Below are positions 12,033 to 19,884 of a DNA stretch of 64,000 bases, piece after piece (the stretch's first letter is position 1; each line of letters starts with the position of its first letter). A program made the position numbers and the translations under genes. The DNA is from Flavobacterium sp. CG_23.5 (lineage in GTDB: Bacteria; Bacteroidota; Bacteroidia; Flavobacteriales; Flavobacteriaceae): NCBI RefSeq assembly GCF_017875765.1, contig NZ_JAGGNA010000001.1:2321001-2385000 (forward strand). The letters are read 5' to 3'. Below the pieces are notes generated by a model. That model did not search any database. It was not told the DNA's origin and saw only the letters and a list, made by a program, of their open reading frames with translations.

Positions 12033-12719
12033 ATGAAATTAATAAAAACAAAAAACAATCTTTTACCTCTCATAATTTTTATTTTTATAAGCTCCTTTGG
12101 ATATGGGCAAAGTCAAAATGGACGAATTCCATTTTACGCATTGCCATATTACAATTACGAACCATTAACAATTACTATTGGAAAATATCAGAAAGAACTT
12201 CTCTCAAACGATATTTCAGAATTAGAAACATTAGAAACAAAAATTAAAAATGATTTAAACAATACTGACATTGCAAGCCTTTATATTTTATCGGTTAGAC
12301 TATACGATTTAGGGAAAAAAGATGATGCCTTTTATTGGTTTATGACCGCTCAAGCAAGAGCCAGAATATTTATGAATATGCTGGATAAAAAAAGAATGGG
12401 AGGCATTGGTTCAGAAGCATTTGAATTAAAACAACTTTTTAATTCATTTAATCAACTAATTGGAGAATATATGAATGGATATGGATTTAATGATGTTGAG
12501 AAAGGACTTGCCGTTTATAAAAGAGTAAAAGCCGAAGTTAAAAGCATTCAATCATACAAAGACATTTATAAGAAAGTGAAATTTGTGGATGAAAAAAATC
12601 TTGAGATAGAGAAAACTAATAAAGAAAATGATTTGGCGGAAGGAATTGAATATATCACGAATAACAAAGGTAAAATTAAGCAACAAAGAATAGAAAACGG
12701 AACTCAAGATAAATACTAA
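12033..12719 (+). CDS. Exported protein of unknown function, cassette 1
   Basis: 228 residues from the start at 12033, chosen because it begins a signal peptide (KTKNNLLPLIIFIFISSFGYG). The mature part is helical and charged, with a TPR-like stretch (LYILSVRLYDLGKKDDAFYWFMTAQARAR) near residues 85-115 and a lysine-rich C-terminus. It was not recognised as a named family. It fills an integron-like cassette almost completely: the cassette border is 36 bases upstream and the attC-like site begins 8 bases after the stop. Being in a cassette, it is likely to be adaptive cargo. Confidence 0.72.
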   Translation: MKLIKTKNNLLPLIIFIFISSFGYGQSQNGRIPFYALPYYNYEPLTITIGKYQKELLSNDISELETLETKIKNDLNNTDIASLYILSVRLYDLGKKDDAFYWFMTAQARARIFMNMLDKKRMGGIGSEAFELKQLFNSFNQLIGEYMNGYGFNDVEKGLAVYKRVKAEVKSIQSYKDIYKKVKFVDEKNLEIEKTNKENDLAEGIEYITNNKGKIKQQRIENGTQDKY

Positions 12720-12727
12720 ATAACTAA

Positions 12728-12851
12728 TGCCAACCGCCATTTTGAGCTAGCTGGAATTTAGTGGAATTACCGTTTCGCATCAAGTTTTCGTTAAGCCGAA
12801 AATTGAGTGGTTACGAACTTCCAGCCATCTCAAAGTGGCATAACGTTGTGC
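12728..12851 (+). repeat. attC-like site 1
   Basis: A 124-base imperfect hairpin. R''-like TGCCAAC at 12728-12734; left arm GCCATTTTGAGCTAGCTGG pairs with CCAGCCATCTCAAAGTGGC; inner arms CGTTTCGCATCAA and TTGAGTGGTTACG; tip TTTTCG-TTAAGC-CGAAAA; R'-like GTTGTGC at 12845-12851. Unpaired bases inside the stem are typical of single-strand-recombined attC sites. Confidence 0.6.
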
Positions 12852-12876
12852 TTAACCTTAAAAAAACGAAACTTAA

Positions 12877-13326
12877 ATGAAAAGAAAAAATATTTATATT
12901 ATTGGAGGATTAATATTATTTCTGTTTTTCTTTTACAAATTAGGAAGTGCATTTGCACCTGGAAGTTATCCTTATGCCGAACATTACGAGCTAAACTACC
13001 CTGAAGAAAAAGTAATTGAAGCAGCTGAAAATGTAAGAAAAGAAAATATCTACTTACATATTGGGAAAGGTTGGGAAGATAAAGACACAACTGACCATTG
13101 GCATCATATTTATTTTAATTTTCACAACAAAATGCTGTTAACGTGGACAAGACCGAATGGAAAAAATAGTACAACATTTGCTTTTGTCAGAATGCAAGAT
13201 GATAATGCAGAATGGAAAAATTTAAATAATGATTTTGGCTATTTTGAAAACAGAAAAATAAAAAAAGCACTTGAAGAAGAAATATTAGCTAAAATAAAAA
13301 TCAAGTTAGAAAACGAACCAAAATAA
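12877..13326 (+). CDS. Single-pass membrane protein of unknown function, cassette 2
   Basis: 149 residues. One N-terminal membrane helix (IYIIGGLILFLFFFYKLG) acts as an anchor, with a soluble domain to the outside. Residues 45-140 contain alternating strands (IYLHIGKGWEDKD, HHIYFNFHN, LLTWTRPNG, TTFAFVRMQDD) and a C-terminal lysine-rich helix. No family was recognised. The leader is 31 bases from the cassette border, and the attC-like site starts 14 bases after the stop, so the gene probably depends on an outside promoter. Confidence 0.7.
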   Translation: MKRKNIYIIGGLILFLFFFYKLGSAFAPGSYPYAEHYELNYPEEKVIEAAENVRKENIYLHIGKGWEDKDTTDHWHHIYFNFHNKMLLTWTRPNGKNSTTFAFVRMQDDNAEWKNLNNDFGYFENRKIKKALEEEILAKIKIKLENEPK

Positions 13327-13340
13327 ATAAAAAAGGCTAA

Positions 13341-13444
13341 GCATAACCGCCGTTTAGCAAGATTGTGGGTTTAATGGAATCCCCTCTGGTGCTCGTCTGC
13401 GACGAGTACCTACTTAAATTAAGAGACAAATCATAGCGTTTGCA
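13341..13444 (+). repeat. attC-like site 2
   Basis: R''-like GCATAAC (13341-13347; one mismatch to RYYYAAC), a strong central hairpin GGTGCTCGTC-TGC-GACGAGTACC, a weak arm pair (GATTGT with ACAAATC) and an R'-like GTTTGCA (13438-13444). CGCCGTTTAGC after R'' parallels CGCCATTTTGAGC in site 1, so the two sites are related. Confidence 0.55.
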
Positions 13445-13546
13445 ACGCGGATAGCTTAAAAAGCTCCATTTCAAAACATTACAAACTAAAAAAAATCCCT
13501 TTTGAAAACTATTTTCTAAAGTTCTTTTTTATTAAAAATCCTGTTT

Positions 13547-14392
13547 CTAAAAACCGTAATTGGCCGCTAAGCCAAACACTTCTCGTACTTGAACCGCTTT
13601 GATTGTATTATCATCATAAATTCCCTGTATTGCTAGATTCGCAGTTACATATTTGTTGATTCTCATAACCACATTCATTTGATAATCGATATCAACGTTT
13701 TGTGGTTTGTCTAAATAATTGGAATATAAATTCAATCGATTTTCAATAGAAATATTTGTCATTACATTGAGTTTGTAATAGGCGGAAATACTGGCGCCAA
13801 ATTCAAAACGGGAGCTATCTCCTTGTAATACGCCAAAAGAAGAACCGAAATCCGTAAAATGCTTGTGTACCAAAATTAATTTTGCAGTTGCCGGAGAAAA
13901 ATTCACACTTAAATTATTGCTTTTTTTCCACAACATACCAGGCCCTAATTGAAAATATGCAGGCGAGAAGAAATGAGAAATGCCATTTCCGTCGTTGTCA
14001 TAACCAACATCCATTTGTGTTTTCATATTGAAAAACATAGAATAGTACCAGTCGCCTTTGGCTTTTTTACCCCAAAGCGAATTCAGCTCTAATCTATCAT
14101 CTGTTTTTGCGACTTTAGAACCTTTTACTTTGGTTAAGCCATAGGCTGCGATGAATTTATTGTCCCAAATTATATCTTCTTTTTTGTAATTGAAATCATA
14201 ATTCAAACCAAAATTCCCTGCAAGGTTTGAAGTTCCACCGCCCAACCATTTGCTGTTATAAGCAGTTTGATTAAAAAGCAAAGAAATATTTCCTTTTTTT
14301 GTCCAAAATTTTATGGTGTCATTTGAAGTTTCTTGTGCATTGACAGAAACTATAATCAAAAGAAAAACGATTGAAAGTACTGTTTTTTTCAT
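13547..14392 (-). CDS. DUF3078 outer-membrane beta-barrel-like protein
   Basis: 281 residues with a signal peptide (LSIVFLLIIVSVNAQ). The mature protein consists of alternating amphipathic strands (FNQTAYNSKWLGGGTSNLAG, DWYYSMFFNMKTQMDVG, YVTANLAIQGIYDD) and ends in aromatic F, as outer-membrane barrels do. The FNQTAYNSKWLGGG segment and WDNKF are characteristic of DUF3078. It is the last gene of the minus-strand suf run, 49 bases after DUF2480. Its function is unknown, and its place next to suf may be only conserved neighbourhood. Confidence 0.8.
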   Translation of the reverse strand: MKKTVLSIVFLLIIVSVNAQETSNDTIKFWTKKGNISLLFNQTAYNSKWLGGGTSNLAGNFGLNYDFNYKKEDIIWDNKFIAAYGLTKVKGSKVAKTDDRLELNSLWGKKAKGDWYYSMFFNMKTQMDVGYDNDGNGISHFFSPAYFQLGPGMLWKKSNNLSVNFSPATAKLILVHKHFTDFGSSFGVLQGDSSRFEFGASISAYYKLNVMTNISIENRLNLYSNYLDKPQNVDIDYQMNVVMRINKYVTANLAIQGIYDDNTIKAVQVREVFGLAANYGF

Positions 14393-14441
14393 AATCTTTT
14401 ATTTAGATTCTAATATAAAAGTAAGAAAAAAATGGGATTAA

Positions 14442-14954
14442 TTATCCTTTTTTGGGTGCTTTGTATAAAGGAACCGCAGAACAAGCCTCTCCATACATGA
14501 TGCTTCTAGCGAAAGGCTGTAAATAATTGGCAGCCAATACATAAGCACGCATTGGAACTGGTTTTCTAGAACACCCTTTTATAATTACGGGTTTATTCTC
14601 ATATACCGAGTAATCAATTTTAGGCAGCAATTCTTCGTAAAGTGAAGCGTCTAAATCTTCTATTGATCCGTTGATGATTTTCTTTGCATATGGCGCTAAT
14701 TGAATGGCCACCAAAATCGAAGCCCAAGCCGGAATAATAGCATCTGTGCTACATCCAATCGCGACATATTGATCTTGATATTGTGACCAATCGTGATTTT
14801 TTAAATGTTCTCTAAAGTCTTTTTCTTTCAATAAAAAACCTTCCAAAAGCCATTGAGAAATATCGATTTGCGTACGAATTTCCTTTGGATAATAATCCTC
14901 CAAATCAAATACGACCAAAACACTATTCGCAACTTTATTTATTATTTCTTCCAT
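14442..14954 (-). CDS. DUF2480 family protein
   Basis: Cytoplasmic protein of 170 residues without signal or membrane helices. The segments ISQWLLEGFLLKEKDFRE and VAIGCSTDAIIPAWASILVA are hallmarks recalled for DUF2480, a Bacteroidota family regularly found beside suf genes. Cysteines at CSTDAIIP and GCSRKPVP are candidates for metal or cluster binding, but this is not shown. It lies 75 bases downstream of the SufT-like gene; the spacer carries a long hairpin. Confidence 0.8.
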   Translation of the reverse strand: MEEIINKVANSVLVVFDLEDYYPKEIRTQIDISQWLLEGFLLKEKDFREHLKNHDWSQYQDQYVAIGCSTDAIIPAWASILVAIQLAPYAKKIINGSIEDLDASLYEELLPKIDYSVYENKPVIIKGCSRKPVPMRAYVLAANYLQPFARSIMYGEACSAVPLYKAPKKG

Positions 14955-14963
14955 TTTTTTTTT

Positions 14964-15020
14964 AGTTTACAGTCGCAGTCGCAGTCTTAGTTGTAGAACT
15001 GAAAACTGCGACTGCAAACT
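14964..15020. repeat. Word-repeat hairpin spacer (SufT-like / DUF2480)
   Basis: The left arm is rich in CAGTCG words (14964-14992). The right arm (14997-15020) reads AACTGAAAACTGCGACTGCA then AACT. The arms pair almost fully with one five-base bulge. It lies inside a probable operon. The right arm shares ACTGAAAACTGCGACT with the batA-batB spacer. Confidence 0.6.
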
Positions 15021-15029
15021 GAATACTTT

Positions 15030-15353
15030 CTAAAGCATTCCCAATTCTAATTTAGCTTCTTCGCTCATTAAATCTTTGCTCCAAGGCGGGTCAAATGTGA
15101 TTTCAACTTCGGCGTCTTTTACATGCTCAATCGATTTTACTTTTTCTTCCACTTCTCGAGGTAAACTCTCTGCCACAGGACAGTTTGGAGAAGTAAGTGT
15201 CATCAAAATTTTCACTTCATAATCCGTATTTACCATTACGTCATAAATCAATCCTAATTCGTAAATATCTACAGGAATCTCCGGATCATAAATTGTTTTT
15301 AATATTTTTACGATTGATTCTCCTAATTCAGTGGTGTCTATTTCTTGTGTCAT
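15030..15353 (-). CDS. MIP18/DUF59 Fe-S assembly protein, SufT-like
   Basis: 107 residues, a single MIP18 (DUF59) domain. The pattern IYDPEIPVDIYELGLIYDV, followed by TLTSPNCPVAESLP with the conserved cysteine and then ITFDPPWSKDLMSEEAK, is that of SufT/PaaD-type maturation proteins that help deliver iron-sulfur clusters to target proteins. It sits in the suf run, downstream of sufE and one unknown gene. The symbol is left open because several DUF59 paralogues share this pattern. Confidence 0.9.
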   Translation of the reverse strand: MTQEIDTTELGESIVKILKTIYDPEIPVDIYELGLIYDVMVNTDYEVKILMTLTSPNCPVAESLPREVEEKVKSIEHVKDAEVEITFDPPWSKDLMSEEAKLELGML

Positions 15354-15373
15354 TTTTTTCTATTTATATTGTT

Positions 15374-16090
15374 TTACTCGTAGGTTACAGATGTTAATGT
15401 AGTTGTATGAAAAAAGCTAACTATTTTTTCAACTCCGTAATCATTATTAGAAAATATCATATCAGTAGCGACTTTAATATTGTACAACTTATTAAAATTA
15501 ACTATATCAGTCATGATACCGTTAGCCGTTTGGTAACTACATGATCCCATTTCTTTCTCTGCATCAACAAAGTCGATTTTTTTTAATTCTGATTGAAATG
15601 ATTTCGAATAATTAACCTTAGGATAATTCGTGTTTATTGTTTTTTTGTTATAATCAATTATAATTTTATATGCAAAAGGCGTAAAGTTATGCCCGAAATT
15701 CTCTCTAAAAGTTTTAATTAATTCTCCACTTCCTCTTTTAAAAAAAAGCGTTGTCTTGTTTGTTTTTAGATTATGAATTCCTTGTATAAGATGAGTGTTA
15801 TGATATAATTGACTTTCTAATCTCTTTATTTCTTCCTTACTAAGACTTTTTATTTTAACGGACCCAATTATCTTTAAAGAATCTTGAGGACTTACTACTT
15901 TTGTAAATTTTGTTTTCGGAAATTCAACTTTGAGCAATAATGTATCGGCGTACACTTTGTTATCTACAGTGAAAAAGTTAGATTTTTGCTCATAAACGAA
16001 TTTGATTTTTGAGTAGCTTTCGGGTATGCTTTTTTGTGAAGAAGCAATATTACCAACTAAAATTAATATAAAAAAAATTATTTTTTCCAT
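15374..16090 (-). CDS. Exported protein of unknown function inside the suf run
   Basis: 238 residues from the start at 16090, which gives a signal peptide (MEKIIFFILILVGNIASSQ); the longer frame overlaps sufE. The mature protein is a lysine-rich, beta-rich chain with no recognised domain. SCSYQTANGIMTDI near residue 190 is the only cysteine-bearing segment. It has 13 bases to sufE on one side and 20 to the SufT-like gene on the other, so it is co-transcribed with cytoplasmic Fe-S factors although it is itself exported. Its base composition is more AT-rich than its neighbours, which suggests later insertion. Confidence 0.65.
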   Translation of the reverse strand: MEKIIFFILILVGNIASSQKSIPESYSKIKFVYEQKSNFFTVDNKVYADTLLLKVEFPKTKFTKVVSPQDSLKIIGSVKIKSLSKEEIKRLESQLYHNTHLIQGIHNLKTNKTTLFFKRGSGELIKTFRENFGHNFTPFAYKIIIDYNKKTINTNYPKVNYSKSFQSELKKIDFVDAEKEMGSCSYQTANGIMTDIVNFNKLYNIKVATDMIFSNNDYGVEKIVSFFHTTTLTSVTYE

Positions 16091-16103
16091 TCGAATAATA
16101 ACT

Positions 16104-16523
16104 TTAATTTTGTGAGTTGAATGCCAATGCATACATCTTAATATTTTTTATCATCGAAACCAATCCATTGGCTCGAGTAGGTGATAAATGTTCTTTAAGA
16201 CCTATTTCGTCAATAAATTCCATGTCGGCTTCCAGAATATCTTTAGCACTTTGATTAGAAAAAGTACGTATCAAGATGGCAATAATGCCCTTGGTTAAAA
16301 TGGCATCGCTATCAGCGGTAAAAACAACTTTATCATCATTTTGTTCACCCTGCAACCACACTTTTGATTGACAGCCCTTGATCAGATTGTTTTCGGTTTT
16401 GAACTCTTCTTTGATTAAAGGAAGTTTTTTTCCTAATTCGATGATGTATTCATAACGTTCCATCCAATCATCAAACATCGAAAACTCGTCAACTATTTCT
16501 TCTTGTATCTCTTTAATTTTCAT
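16104..16523 (-). CDS. sufE: SufE, cysteine desulfurase partner
   Basis: 139 residues. SufE takes the persulfide from SufS and passes sulfur to the SufBCD scaffold. The active-site cysteine is Cys51 in LIKGCQSKVW, the typical SufE context; MFDDWMERYEYIIELG at the N-terminus and GLKEHLSPTRANGL near the end are also family hallmarks. It lies downstream of sufS, with one small unknown exported protein between them. Confidence 0.95.
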   Translation of the reverse strand: MKIKEIQEEIVDEFSMFDDWMERYEYIIELGKKLPLIKEEFKTENNLIKGCQSKVWLQGEQNDDKVVFTADSDAILTKGIIAILIRTFSNQSAKDILEADMEFIDEIGLKEHLSPTRANGLVSMIKNIKMYALAFNSQN

Positions 16524-16546
16524 AGTATGCTGAATTTATTTCAGTG

Positions 16547-16981
16547 TTATTCTTTTTTAACAAATGAATTAATTTTGGTAACGAATTTCTTAATTTCTTT
16601 TGGTGGAAAACCATGGTCAAAACTAATGGATTCATAGGTTTTATCTTTATAGGTGATTTTCAAATTGGCAATAGGTGCACCGTCGTATAAACGTTTTGCG
16701 GTTGGCGCTTTTAATTTAGCCAAACTATCCAATTTCACTTTCTTAAAACAAGTCACCAATTCATTCCAGTCAGCCTCCGATATTTTCTTAGCGACAGCGT
16801 TGTCAGTTCCATTTCTGTCTTTTGAAACTGTCACCATTTGATTTTTGACTGTTATTTTTTGATAAAAACCTCTGGTATTGGCGGTGTATTCAATAACAGC
16901 GGTTTCAATATCTTGAGCTTTGGCGCTATCGCAACCTTTTCCAAGAAAAATAGTCAGGAATAATAAAGAAAGTATTTTCAT
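16547..16981 (-). CDS. Small exported protein of unknown function
   Basis: 144 residues with a signal peptide. The GKGC near residue 17 could be a weak lipobox, but the -3 position is glycine, so a soluble periplasmic form is also possible. The mature part has short strands (VIEYTANTRGFYQKITVKNQ, IANLKITYKDKTYESISFDH) and resembles small Bacteroidota proteins with a SEADWNELVTCFKKVKLDSL helix. It lies between sufE (23 bases) and sufS (98 bases). No role in Fe-S assembly is evident. Confidence 0.65.
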   Translation of the reverse strand: MKILSLLFLTIFLGKGCDSAKAQDIETAVIEYTANTRGFYQKITVKNQMVTVSKDRNGTDNAVAKKISEADWNELVTCFKKVKLDSLAKLKAPTAKRLYDGAPIANLKITYKDKTYESISFDHGFPPKEIKKFVTKINSFVKKE

Positions 16982-17079
16982 GTGTAGATAATATTTGGTT
17001 GGTTATAGGAACATGGTATCACCATTCTTCCTTTATTGTTTATGATTTTCAATTATGGTAATTTCATAATTTTATATTT

Positions 17080-18294
17080 TTAGGATAACATGAGTTGCGC
17101 TTTTTTCACTGCTGCGACCATAGCATCAATTTCTTCCTTGGTATTATAAAAAGCAAATGAAGCTCTTATCGTTCCGGGAATATTGAAGAAAGTCATAATA
17201 GGTTGCGCACAATGATGACCCGTTCTTACGGCTATTCCTAATTTGTCAATTATCGTACCAATATCATAGGGATGAATTCCTTCAATATTAAACGAAATTA
17301 CGGAAGTTTTTTCCTTGGCTGTGCCAAAAATTTTCAAACCTTCAATTTCCAGTAATCGTTTGGTTCCATATTCTAGCAATTCTAATTCCTGTTGTTGAAT
17401 GTTGTCAAAACCAACTTCGTTCATATAATCTACAGCTGTTCCCAAAACAATTCCGCCTGCAATGTTAGGCGTTCCAGCTTCAAATTTATGAGGTAATTCA
17501 GCATAAGTTGTTTTTTCGAAGGTTACTTCTTTGATCATTTCGCCTCCACCTTGATACGGCGGTAATTTATTCAACCACGCTTCTTTTCCGTATAAAATCC
17601 CGGTTCCCGTTGGTCCGCAAATTTTATGTCCTGAAAAAGCATAGAAATCACAATCTAATTCCTGAACATCTGGTTTTAAATGTGGAACCGCTTGTGCTCC
17701 ATCAATCAAAACTGCAGCGCCAAATTTGTGCGCTTCATCAATCATGTATTTTATTGGATTGACAGTTCCAAGGGCATTTGAAATGTGATTTACGGTAACA
17801 ACTTTAGTTTTATCCGAAAGCAGTTTGTCATATTCCGCCATGATTAATTCGCCGTCTTGATTCATTGGAATTACGCGTAAAATTGCACCTGTTTTTTCGC
17901 ATAACATTTGCCAAGGCACAATATTGCTGTGGTGTTCCAATGCCGATACCAAAACTTCATCACCCGGTTTTAAAATAGAAGCGAATCCATTTGTAACCAA
18001 GTTAATTCCGTGCGTTGTTCCCGAAGTAAAAAGCACTTCGTGTGCAAATTTAGCATTAATGTGATTTTGAATTTTACCACGAGAAGCTTCATAAGCATCG
18101 GTTGCCAATTGACTTAGTGTATGAACGCCACGATGAATATTTGCATTAATCTCCTGATAATATTTTGATATCGCGTCAATTACCACTTGTGGTTTTTGCG
18201 AAGTAGCACCGTTATCGAAATAAACCAATGGTTTTCCGTTTACTTTTTGTGAAAGTATGGGAAAATCGGCTCTAATTTTATTTATATCTAGCAT
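17080..18294 (-). CDS. sufS: SufS cysteine desulfurase
   Basis: 404 residues, fold-type I PLP enzyme that removes sulfur from cysteine and holds it as a persulfide. Landmarks in order: FDNGATSQKP near the N-terminus, HRGVHTLSQLATDAYE, LVSALEHHSNIVPW, the PLP lysine in FSGHKICGPTG and the active cysteine in RTGHHCAQP near residue 360. The short loop around this cysteine marks the SufS (group II) type, not IscS. A plus-strand gene separates it from sufD, so it may have its own promoter. Confidence 0.97.
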   Translation of the reverse strand: MLDINKIRADFPILSQKVNGKPLVYFDNGATSQKPQVVIDAISKYYQEINANIHRGVHTLSQLATDAYEASRGKIQNHINAKFAHEVLFTSGTTHGINLVTNGFASILKPGDEVLVSALEHHSNIVPWQMLCEKTGAILRVIPMNQDGELIMAEYDKLLSDKTKVVTVNHISNALGTVNPIKYMIDEAHKFGAAVLIDGAQAVPHLKPDVQELDCDFYAFSGHKICGPTGTGILYGKEAWLNKLPPYQGGGEMIKEVTFEKTTYAELPHKFEAGTPNIAGGIVLGTAVDYMNEVGFDNIQQQELELLEYGTKRLLEIEGLKIFGTAKEKTSVISFNIEGIHPYDIGTIIDKLGIAVRTGHHCAQPIMTFFNIPGTIRASFAFYNTKEEIDAMVAAVKKAQLMLS

Positions 18295-18458
18295 AATTAT
18301 TTAGAAAAGTTCTAAATACAAAAGTAATGAAAAACCACACCGTTTTGGCAACGAATCGATTAATTTTTATGCTTGTTTCTTATGCTTTCATAGAAATATT
18401 TTATTGAATTAGTGATTGTTTATTTTATTAAATTGCAATAAATTAATTCCTTATCAAA

Positions 18459-19811
18459 ATGAAAAAATTCTTCAAGCTTGTTGGTTTCGCTTCTTTTATT
18501 GGTGTTTTTTATTTGGGATTCACTACTTATCCAAAACTGGATTTAATTTCTGGCTTTTCAGCCAAAAGTATTGCTTCGGGACATTTCATCGATCATCGTT
18601 CACAATCAACAATTGAAAAAGGAGATAATGATATTAAAATGATCGATTATGCTGAAAATAGTATAAATGATGCGGGAAAATTTGCTGTGGCTTCAGTGTA
18701 TGGTTTGAAAGAAAGAAAAGCAATTTACAGAGAAGGGTTGGGGGCCACTTTAATTACGAATGATTTTGATGTCAGTAAACCGTATGAAGTTCCCAAAAGA
18801 ACAAAATTAAACAATAATTTACCTTTTCCTTATGGGAATAAAGACCCTTTGGACACTGTTTTTACCAATGTCGATTATGCAAAATTGAATGTGGCTGTTG
18901 CCAATGCTTTCGATAAAAAAGGAGAACTAAGTAAAAGAAGCCGATCGGTTTTAGTCATCTACAAAGACAAAATTATTGCCGAAAAATATGATACCGGTTT
19001 CAATAAAGACAGCAAAATTCTAGGCTGGTCGATGACTAAAAGTGTTACGGCGACTCTCTTTGGAATTCTTCAGAAACAAGGAAAATATGATATTTACAAA
19101 CCGGCTCCTATACCGGAATGGCAAAAGGACGATCGCAAAATAATCACGACAAATGATTTGCTTCACATGAATTCAGGACTGGAATGGGAAGAAAATTATA
19201 GTACGATTTGTGACGCTACCAACATGCTTTTCCAAGCGAAAGATATGACCCGAATACAATTGGAGAAACCAACAGCTTTTAAACCCAATGCGCATTGGAA
19301 TTATTCTTCGGGAACGACTAATTTGTTGTCAGGGATTTTGAGAAAGCAATTTAAATCACACCAGGAATATCTTGATTTTTGGTACTCGGCTTTGATTGAT
19401 AAAATTGGAATGAACTCTATGGTAGTTGAAACGGATATGGCAGGGAATTTTGTGGGCTCGTCGTATGGTTGGGCTACAACGCGCGACTGGTCAAAACTTG
19501 GTTTGTTGTATTTGCACAAAGGAAATTGGAATGGAACAACACTTTTTGACGAAAGTTGGGCAAAATATGTGGCAACACCTACGGCCGGTTCCAATGGAAA
19601 ATATGGAGCCCATTTTTGGCTGAATGCCGGCGGTAGATTTCCAGATGTTCCCAGAGATATGTATTTCTGTAGTGGTTATCAAGGTCAAATGGTGGCTATT
19701 ATTCCATCGCTGGATTTGGTGATTGTACGAATGGGTTTAGTGGAAGACCCAAAATTTGATTTTAATGGAATGTTGAGTGGGATAATCGCTTCCATAAAGC
19801 ACACTAAGTAA
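18459..19811 (+). CDS. Serine hydrolase of the class C beta-lactamase/DD-peptidase fold
   Basis: 450 residues. An N-terminal hydrophobic segment (LVGFASFIGVFYLGF) exports or anchors it. The catalytic Ser191-x-x-Lys194 sits in GWSMTKSVT and the Tyr282-x-Ser284 in NYSSGTTN, the two key motifs of the beta-lactamase fold. The late HFWLNAGG and YFCSGYQGQMVAIIPSLDLV close the fold. Substrates of this group range from peptidoglycan fragments to esters, so no substrate is claimed. It stands alone on the plus strand between sufD and sufS and is closed by the strong hairpin at 19817. Confidence 0.88.
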   Translation: MKKFFKLVGFASFIGVFYLGFTTYPKLDLISGFSAKSIASGHFIDHRSQSTIEKGDNDIKMIDYAENSINDAGKFAVASVYGLKERKAIYREGLGATLITNDFDVSKPYEVPKRTKLNNNLPFPYGNKDPLDTVFTNVDYAKLNVAVANAFDKKGELSKRSRSVLVIYKDKIIAEKYDTGFNKDSKILGWSMTKSVTATLFGILQKQGKYDIYKPAPIPEWQKDDRKIITTNDLLHMNSGLEWEENYSTICDATNMLFQAKDMTRIQLEKPTAFKPNAHWNYSSGTTNLLSGILRKQFKSHQEYLDFWYSALIDKIGMNSMVVETDMAGNFVGSSYGWATTRDWSKLGLLYLHKGNWNGTTLFDESWAKYVATPTAGSNGKYGAHFWLNAGGRFPDVPRDMYFCSGYQGQMVAIIPSLDLVIVRMGLVEDPKFDFNGMLSGIIASIKHTK

Positions 19812-19816
19812 AATTA

Positions 19817-19853
19817 CAAAGGGCGCAAAGCTATATAAACTTTGCGCCCTTTG
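19817..19853. terminator. Convergent terminator between serine hydrolase and sufD
   Basis: CAAAGGGCGCAAAG (19817-19830) and CTTTGCGCCCTTTG (19840-19853) form a perfect 14-pair stem with a nine-base loop, followed by CTTTGTGACCTTTGCGGTT. The wording is like dispersed flavobacterial repeats. It can stop transcription from both sides. Confidence 0.65.
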
Positions 19854-19884
19854 CGTATAACTTTGTGACCTTTGCGGTTAAATA

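Larger units (their letters stand above)
11997..13438 (+). mobile_element. Pair of integron-like gene cassettes without a local integrase
   Basis: Two units, 11997-12845 and 12846-13438, each hold one plus-strand gene followed at once by an attC-like hairpin. The first 16 bases from 11996 match the inverted complement of 12719-12734 at 13 positions. The first 13 bases from 12845 match that of 13335-13347 at 11. This self-complementarity of cassette start and attC start is what excision as a circle would leave. Leaders are 30-36 bases, and gaps from stop codon to R'' box are 8 and 14 bases. No intI gene lies in the window. Confidence 0.6.
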
